Shown here: piece after piece, positions 58,001 through 64,000 of the stretch
How positions within the stretch are numbered: position 1 is the first letter of the stretch
How the letters are laid out: each line of letters begins with the position of its first letter
Assembly: GCF_003286085.1 (NCBI RefSeq)
Contig: NW_020825312.1
Span: forward strand, 4,774,001-4,838,000
Origin: Drosophila persimilis
Lineage: Eukaryota; Arthropoda; Insecta; Diptera; Drosophilidae
Direction: 5' to 3'
Length of the DNA: 64,000 nucleotides
Program-made: the position numbers and the translations under genes
Notes under the pieces: generated by a model
What the model saw: the letters and a program-made list of their open reading frames with translations, nothing else
Database searches by the model: none
What the model was told of the DNA's origin: nothing

Positions 58001-60373
58001 ACAAAAAATCCTTGTCACCAGGGCGATGATAGCACGATAAACGACCCCTTTATGGATGCGGAAGTCGAAAACAAATTGTCGCAAAAACACAATCATGCGC
58101 ATCAACAAAGAGGAACTAGCCCAAACCGTTGCTTTACGGCTGTTGATGTTTTCGTTACTGGAACGGAGATTCACCGTTAATTGAAATGTACACAATCATT
58201 AAAACGGTTCTCCCCATAAACAGTTAGCACTAAACAGTCGGGACAATTCATGTAGTGAAATGTTCCCACATGCGAATCGGGTGTCAATTGACTGTGTGAT
58301 TGACTAAACAAAAGGAGAAGGCAGAGCCACGTCTGAGTGCACTTTCGACAGCTTATTTTTATAGCCGGTACCCACTCGAAGAGTTTGGGGATATACATAT
58401 GTATGTACATAATTGTTTTGTGGTCGATGTGGATGCGTTTCATACCCCATAAAAACTATATAATATAAATATAAATTGCCCTTTCTGTCTGTCCGTCTAG
58501 ATCTCAGATATATGGATCATTTTCAATCCGGAACAATATTAAAGCCCGAAGAAACAAATCTATTTGCCATGGCTACGAACCGCCAACCACGCGCCTACTC
58601 ACTTTCTCTCTCTCTCACTCTTACTCGTGCAGTGTGCGCCCTCTGGCAGAGGGAAGCGAGATAGCAACACAGCTGGTGTTTTCGTGACAAAGATGAGAGA
58701 GGGACAGATATAGCGGATAAATGGAAACATGAAATATTTTAAATTCGAATAAAATCGATCATCTCTCAGGAAAAGGTCTAGAATAATTGAGAGAGATCGC
58801 GGTCTAAGCTGTTCATTCGTCCCTTCTGGGACAGCGATACCAACAGACAGAGAGAGAGAGAGAGAGGGAGAGAGAATGCGGTAGTCATCGGGTCTGATAC
58901 CAATTCTGGCGTTTTCTTATAACTACGGTTTACCGGCTAGTGTAAATACTTATTAGTAATATATGAATTTAACAAAACAATATTCCACTCTCTCTTTAAT
59001 GTCCAGTGGAGGGCAGACCTTGGCCTGCTGCCGCCTGTTTGTCACCGAAGCTTTTGCTATCCCTCATTGTGGACCACAATGACCTCCACAATAACAGTAT
59101 TTACCGCAAGCTGATCAAGAAGGACTCCACCGTTCCGACGGAGACCAAACACAACTCTGATGAGGAGTACAACAACTTCATCAACTCGGTACGGATCACC
59201 CCGAGAGCATTCATGAAGCTATGTCCAGCTCTGTTGGCCCAAATCGACGGCGGAGTGTGTGCACAGCCAGCTCCACGACTGCACATTATGCAGGATAAGA
59301 ACCAGAGGATTTGGGATGGTAGGTGAACTCTCGGCTGTCACATGGCTGTCCCTCAAGCGGATCATGGGCTAACCATTTCACCACTTTCAGCTTGGATATA
59401 TGCCAGCATTTGTATGTTTGTGCTCTCTGCATGCGGTCTGCTTGGCATTCTCCTAGTGCCTTTAATGAAAACAGCAGCTTATCAGGAGGTTCTCAAGTTT
59501 CTGGTCTCCATAGCCGTGGGCACACTGGCTGGAGATGCGCTGATGCACTTGCTGCCTCATGCTCTCTTCAAAGAGGAGAAGCACGAGCAGGCCCTAGGCG
59601 CAGATGCTGCATCCATCGATGGGGTACACAACCACAGCAGTGAGCCTGCCCTGCTGTGTGGCTGTTCCTTCCTTGCCGCCCTGTTCATGTACATTCTGGA
59701 GAACGTACTTCCACTGCTGAAGGGTGACAAGCAGAGCCACGGGCACAGCCATGGACATGGGCACAGTCATGGCCACTCGCATGGCCAGCAGTTGGAGAAG
59801 GCGGCCCCAGAGACACCACGTGAGCTGAATGTGATGCTGCAGGAAACGAAACTGGACGCAAAGTCACCAGAGCGACCACTCACCCCTGTGGCGTTCATGG
59901 TCATCATTGGCGACGGGCTGCACAATCTCACCGATGGCATGGCCATTGGAGCCGCCTTTGCCAGTGATCCTGTAACTGGTCTGGCCACAGCATTCGCCGT
60001 CCTATGCCACGAGCTGCCGCACGAGTTGGGCGACTTTGCACTCCTTCTGCAGACGGGCGTCTCCATGAGGCGAGCCATTTACATGAACCTGGTTAGCTCG
60101 GTTCTGAGCTTTGTTGGCATGGCTGTCGGTCTGTTCATTGCCGGCATTGGAGATGGGATGACGCAGTGGATCTATGCAGCCACCGCCGGATCCTTCCTGT
60201 ACATTGCCTTTGCCGATCTGGTGCCCACAATGAGTGTGGCCCACAATCCAGAGATGGCAAAGGATCCAAAGGGTATTATGATCCAGATACTCGGCATATT
60301 CCTGGGCGGACTGATCATGTTGATCATTGCCCTGAACGAACACGACCTGGAGGGACTGTTCAAGAGCTTCTAG
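55022..60373 (+). CDS. Zip71B: ZIP-family (LIV-1 class) metal transporter, Zip71B
   Basis: Four exons: 55022-55162, 57090-57381, 59007-59318 and 59391-60373, giving 575 residues. Exon 1 encodes a signal peptide (LLIVRLLCLGALLGTAHTS). Exons 2-3 encode the extracellular N-terminal domain. Exon 4 encodes the eight-helix ZIP core, with a His-rich cytosolic loop (HGHSHGHGHSHGHSHG, about 365-382), HNLTDGMAIGAAF (about 426) and CHELPHELGDFALLL (about 454), the HExPHExGD motif of the LIV-1 subfamily. These proteins move zinc or related metals into the cytosol. Identification as Zip71B rather than foi or Catsup is supported by synteny. Intron 1 (1.9 kb) carries a GGGTAC array and intron 2 (1.6 kb) a DINE-like element. 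Confidence 0.9.
56303..56371 (+). repeat. GGGTAC hexamer array in Zip71B intron 1
   Basis: About eleven units of GGGTAC and variants (GGGTAA, GGGCAG, GGCACG). The regular GGG runs could fold as a G-quadruplex on the sense strand. Confidence 0.8.
56512..56540. repeat. CT microsatellite in Zip71B intron 1
   Basis: Uninterrupted TCTCTC run followed by GTCTCTCT. Confidence 0.7.
57781..57798 (+). repeat. GGGGC repeats in Zip71B intron 2
   Basis: GGCGGGGCGGGGCGGGGC, three to four GGGGC units. Confidence 0.8.
58380..58760 (+). mobile_element. DINE-like element in Zip71B intron 2
   Basis: CATACCCCATAAAAACTATA, CTGTCTGTCCGTCTAGATCT, AGAAACAAATCTATTTGCCA and GCTACGAACC, then the CT-rich stretch, GTGCAGTGTGCGCCCTC, GAGGGAAGCGAGATAGCAAC and, with no gene in between, GAGAGAGGGACAGATATAGC. 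It serves as the empty comparison for the elements flanking the uridine phosphorylases. Confidence 0.55.
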
Positions 60374-60837
60374 ACATTCCAGAAGACTAGTTCACAATCT
60401 CAAGCTGGCCACTGAGGAAATGCATCTGTTAATTTTGTAGATAGTAGATACTTTAAGCATCTTTGAAATCTCCTCTTGAGTGGGAGTGATCCTCTTCCCC
60501 AAGCATACCTTTTATGTAGCTTTTTAAGCCAATTACCAAATGTAAATGACTGTCGTCAGAGCAAATAGCTTAAGGATATTTTAGGGTAGTTTTAAGACGG
60601 AAAGTAAATGGAAAACGATATCCACAGTGATGATAAAGGTTCTGTTGTTGTTGTTCCGTTTTTATAACGAATAAGGCGCTCTTTAATGATTTACCTGTTA
60701 ACACTTATTGAATAGCTTTATCTGTGAAAGAACTGTTTAAGATAACTGCATTTGTTGGTGCTCCTCAAAGGGTTCATGGGGCAAGCGAGCGGGGTTCTGC
60801 AAAGATCTAATGTAAGCAAGGGGACCGACGATTCTAG

Positions 60838-62098
60838 TTATTGAAATCTCACCAGCTTCTGTGATCGCTCCTCCAGAAAGCCATACGCAACGTGATTCAA
60901 CTTAAAGCCACAAGGCAGGGCCACGCCTTGAATGCGATAGAAGGCTCCTGCTGGCCCTTCATCGGCCACCTTGTGGGCTGCCCCGACGGTGCACTTGCCC
61001 AGGAAGTGAGTGGAGGCCACCATGGGCCCACGTGAGATGTCAATGTGGTCCCCCAGGCGGTACAGAGTCACACGACCATTACTCTGTTGCGCAATACTGG
61101 GCAATTGTTCGCTTTTGTATTTCGAATCCTTGAACATCTCCTGGGCGAGCTCTTGCTGAACGTCCAAGCGCTCGATGCGCAAATCCTGGGCCGCCAGTTT
61201 GATCATTTCGGCCGAGATGGCACGCATTTCCGACTTCGTTGGCTGCCAGCTTTGGGTCTCTAGCACAATATCGTGGACAAAGCTACCCGACTTGACTGTG
61301 ATAGAGATTCGTTAGATGAAAGATCGTCAGAATATAGACATTGCATTTACTGTTTGGTCCCGGGAAGCTGTGCAATTGGAGTTTCGCTTCCGCCTTAAAT
61401 ACACGTGTCAAAGCAGCGCCCAACATGAAGCTGCATGTACGCCAGAAAGCTCTGCAACAAAGGAATCGGGATGAGCATCATTTAACTCAATTGCGTCATA
61501 TGCTTACTTGTTGACCACATGCGGTTCGGAGATATTGAAGTTAAGCAGCTGCAAGGTGCAAGACTCCTGCAGCGGCCTGTGCATATCCCACGGAACACTG
61601 CCATCGATCAGGGCCAGAGCCGAGCGTCTGCAATGTCCCTCACTCAAGTGCTGGGCACAGTTGAATGGCGTGGAAATTTGATTGTTCATCACCAGAGTCA
61701 CATCCTCGGGCAGACCCAAATATCGAACCTCAATCTTGTCAATTCGCCCAATGGCTTCCCGTTGCCGGCGCTGCTCCTGTGTAAACAGTTCATTCCGGGA
61801 GGCAATCGATGCTGAACCAGCGGAGAAGTTGGCTGCAAATAAATTTGTATTTTATTCACCAAAACTACACGTCTAAATTAAATAACTCTGGCTTTTTCCG
61901 CAAGGTGTAGCATGTCACCACTGAGGCTAAAACCGCCTAGTTCAACGTGAGCGCCCGACACATCTGGCATACACTGGTATTCCTTTTAATCAATAAAAGT
62001 GCCAATATTTCACCTTTCTTACCTTTTGTTCTATACTGTTGGAGCTGCCTTAGGGCACACCAGCTTATTTTATGTAATTTTGTGGCCGACATCGTCAT
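60838..62098 (-). CDS. mRpL39: Mitochondrial ribosomal protein L39
   Basis: Four exons (minus): 62098-62023, 61832-61508, 61451-61351 and 61295-60838, giving 319 residues. The protein joins the mitochondrial large ribosomal subunit. The N-terminus (MTMSATKLHKISWCALRQLQ) is basic and fits a mitochondrial presequence; an alternative start is the ATG two codons later. Exon 2 encodes a TGS-like domain (EDVTLVMNNQISTPFNCAQH...ALALIDGSVPWDMHRPL) as in threonyl-tRNA synthetase-derived L39. The C-terminus ALPCGFKLNHVAYGFLEERS, ending KLVRFQ, is highly characteristic of the family. It is tail-to-tail with Zip71B (464 bp between stops) and shares a divergent upstream region with Prosbeta2. Confidence 0.93.
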
Positions 62099-62120
62099 TT
62101 TATCGTAATAGGGTGCACAC

Positions 62121-62220
62121 CAGTGTGACCGCGGATTTGCGTTAAAATATACCGTCCGTCCCTCAACAAAATAATAAAATATACCGTTTAATTTAAAAAA
62201 TATACCATAAATATACTGAC
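62121..62220 (-). promoter_or_regulatory. Motif 1 and Motif 6 promoter block of mRpL39
   Basis: In reverse: CGGTCACACTG (Ohler Motif 1, M1BP site, plus-strand 62121-62131) and several GGTATATTT elements, with GTCAGTATATTT (Motif 6) at 62209-62220. The block sits directly upstream of the first ATG (62098). Confidence 0.7.
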
Positions 62221-62727
62221 GAGTTCAAGCTCTATTATACATATTCCGCTTTTTTGATGTTCCCTGCAATATAACTTTAACCACTTGCTTTTATTGGATC
62301 TTGTCTGAAAAAAGGTTTTAGTGAAATAAGTCAAACAAAAAAGGCTTTAGCGAAATGGGTAACACAAAAAAACGAAAGAGGATGGTCGCTCATATTGTTC
62401 AATTTTTATATTCCGTTGAATAATTCTGACTAACTATAAGGGTTTTACTTTGCCCACATCATTTTAGGCCGTTGATGAATAATTTTTCTTCAAGATTGGC
62501 TAGTCCTTGCTTTTATTGTATTTTGGCGAAAACAAGGCTTAAATAAAATGGTTAAACAAAAAAAAACAGTCGCAATGTTGCTGGTATTTGAAGACATCGA
62601 CTGGATAAGAGAGGTGCGCGCCAAATATAAATTTTTTGAATGTGAACGACAAGGATTTAAGTGTTGTCAACCGGGCCATTACCGATGATTCAATATCGCA
62701 ATAGGGTGTCAAAAATATATATCGATT

Positions 62728-62735
62728 TATCGATA
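62728..62735. promoter_or_regulatory. DRE in the mRpL39/Prosbeta2 intergenic region
   Basis: TATCGATA, the DREF-binding palindrome common in housekeeping promoters. About 250 bp upstream of the Prosbeta2 Motif 1. Confidence 0.6.
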
Positions 62736-62887
62736 GGTACCAATCATATTCATGAATATGTCTAAAACATATAAATTTGAGAACAGGTCCTTATTAATTA
62801 CGTTTTATATTCATATCTTCATGTAAAATGAACGTAATAGGGTATACAAAGGTCTACACGCGCATCATGTCTGCATATCTTGAATTC

Positions 62888-62983
62888 GTCAGTATATTTT
62901 TGGTATATTTTTAAAATGAGGCAGTATATTTTGGTATATTTCTCAGGGCTGGACGGTATATTTTATCGTGCGCGGTCACACTG
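62888..62983 (+). promoter_or_regulatory. Motif 6 and Motif 1 promoter block of Prosbeta2
   Basis: GTCAGTATATTT (62888-62899) and further GGTATATTT elements, then CGGTCACACTG (Motif 1, 62973-62983) about 90 bp before the ATG. Mirror image of the mRpL39 block. Confidence 0.75.
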
Positions 62984-63071
62984 CCGAGTACGATTTTTGT
63001 TTGTCATTCCGGTGAGCGAAAAAATAGGAAACCTTTTCTCAATAACGGTGATATAAAAATAAAAATACGCA

Positions 63072-64000
63072 ATGGATTTGGATTTGGCACGCAACCTTCC
63101 ACACGCTGGCTTCAACTTTGACAATTGCAAGCGGTGAGTTGAAGAACAATCCTCCGGCGTTTCTGCAATGACAAGTCTTCTTCTTGCACAGCAATGCTAC
63201 ACTTCTGAGTGGGGGCTTCAAGCCGCCGACCACAACTAAAACGGGCACCACCATTGTGGGCATCATTTACAAAGATGGTGTTGTCCTGGGAGCCGACACG
63301 CGCGCCACCGAGGGCCCCATTGTATCTGACAAGAACTGCGCCAAGATCCATTATCTGGCCAAGAATATATAGTAAGTGGATAGCTTGTGCTGAGTTTTAC
63401 AAGCAAGCGCTTTAACAAACGACTGCATTTCAGCTGTTGTGGTGCCGGAACTGCAGCCGACACCGAAAGGACCACCGATATCATTTCGTCCCAGTTGGAG
63501 CTACACCGCCTCAGCACCGAGCGCGATGTGCGCGTAGTGGCCGCTAACACCATGCTCAAGCAAATGCTTTTCCGTTACCAGGGTCACATTAGCGCTGCCC
63601 TGGTTCTGGGCGGCGTGGACAAAACTGGACCCCACATCTATTGCATTCATCCTCATGGCAGCTCCGACAAGCTGCCCTATGCCACCATGGGGTCCGGCAG
63701 TCTAGCAGCCATGTCTGTATTCGAGAGCCGCTGGAAGCCCGACATGTCCGAGAAGGAAGCCAAGCTTCTCGTACGCGATGCAATCGCTGCCGGTATTTTC
63801 AACGATTTGGGCTCGGGCTCGAACGTTGATTTGTGCGTGATACGCAAGGACAGCGTGGAATATCTGCGCAACTACGAGCTGGCCAATAAGAAAGGTGAAC
63901 GTCAGTTGGACTACCGCTTTGATATTGGCGCCACACGCGTTCTCCACTCTACCATCTCAGATATGAACATCACTGAACGTATCGAGGTGGTGCCCATGGA
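63072..64000 (+). CDS. Prosbeta2: Proteasome beta2 subunit (trypsin-like), 3' end outside the window
   Basis: Exons 63072-63133, 63192-63371 and 63434 onward; the window ends inside exon 3. The protein is made with a propeptide. Cleavage before Thr40 (TGT-TIVG) creates the catalytic N-terminal threonine, and Asp56 (LGADTRAT) and Lys72 occupy the Asp17 and Lys33 positions of the active site. Further family blocks: [40 protein letters not shown] and [20 protein letters not shown]. This is the ortholog of human PSMB7, giving the trypsin-like activity of the 20S core. Introns are 58 and 62 bp. Confidence 0.97.

Overview
The window is Drosophila nuclear DNA. Short introns with GT..AG ends, TATA or Ohler-type core promoters, and the proteins themselves all point to a fly. 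The gene set and order match the D. melanogaster 71A-71B region (3L, Muller element D): an EMAP-family gene, the Bearded complex (Bob, Tom, Brd, Ocho), AAMP, an SLC7 transporter (mnd), Zip71B, mRpL39 and Prosbeta2. The species cannot be fixed from the sequence. It is not D. melanogaster; an obscura-group fly would fit the many DINE-1/mini-me type repeats.

Layout. 0-3 kb: 3' part of an EMAP/WD40 gene whose stop codon is followed by 40 more in-frame codons. 3.4-10.2 kb: two near-identical cassettes, each with a Bob gene on the minus strand. Between them lie a uridine phosphorylase gene (minus) and a full-length DINE-like element. 10-30 kb: gene-poor, repeat-rich DNA with transposase relics, DINE-like fragments and a second intact uridine phosphorylase (26.7-28.0 kb, minus). 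30.5-31.2 kb: 5'-truncated LINE reverse transcriptase. 34.5-39.8 kb: Tom, Brd and Ocho, all plus strand and intronless, each with its own TATA box. 40.4-41.1 kb: three ~200-bp tandem repeats. 43.1-45.1 kb: a 620-residue predicted secreted protein of unknown family, with Cys-Cys-Pro motifs about every 71 residues. 46.6-48.0 kb: AAMP. 51.2-54.2 kb: mnd. 55.0-60.4 kb: Zip71B. 60.8-62.1 kb: mRpL39 (minus). 63.1 kb to the end: Prosbeta2, cut by the window edge.

Functional logic. The Bearded-family proteins inhibit the E3 ligase Neuralized and so limit Delta endocytosis in Notch signalling. All four types here carry a basic amphipathic stretch and an NxxN-E motif. Three of the four types also carry 3' UTR boxes for microRNAs (GY, Brd and K boxes). 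The right end is a housekeeping block: a proteasome subunit and a mitochondrial ribosomal protein share a divergent promoter region with mirrored Motif 1 and Motif 6 arrays.

Best candidates for something new: the 71-residue-repeat secreted protein at 43 kb; uridine phosphorylase genes that appear to sit inside DINE-like elements; the apparent stop readthrough in the EMAP gene; and an identical 19-bp noncoding motif around the Bearded genes.
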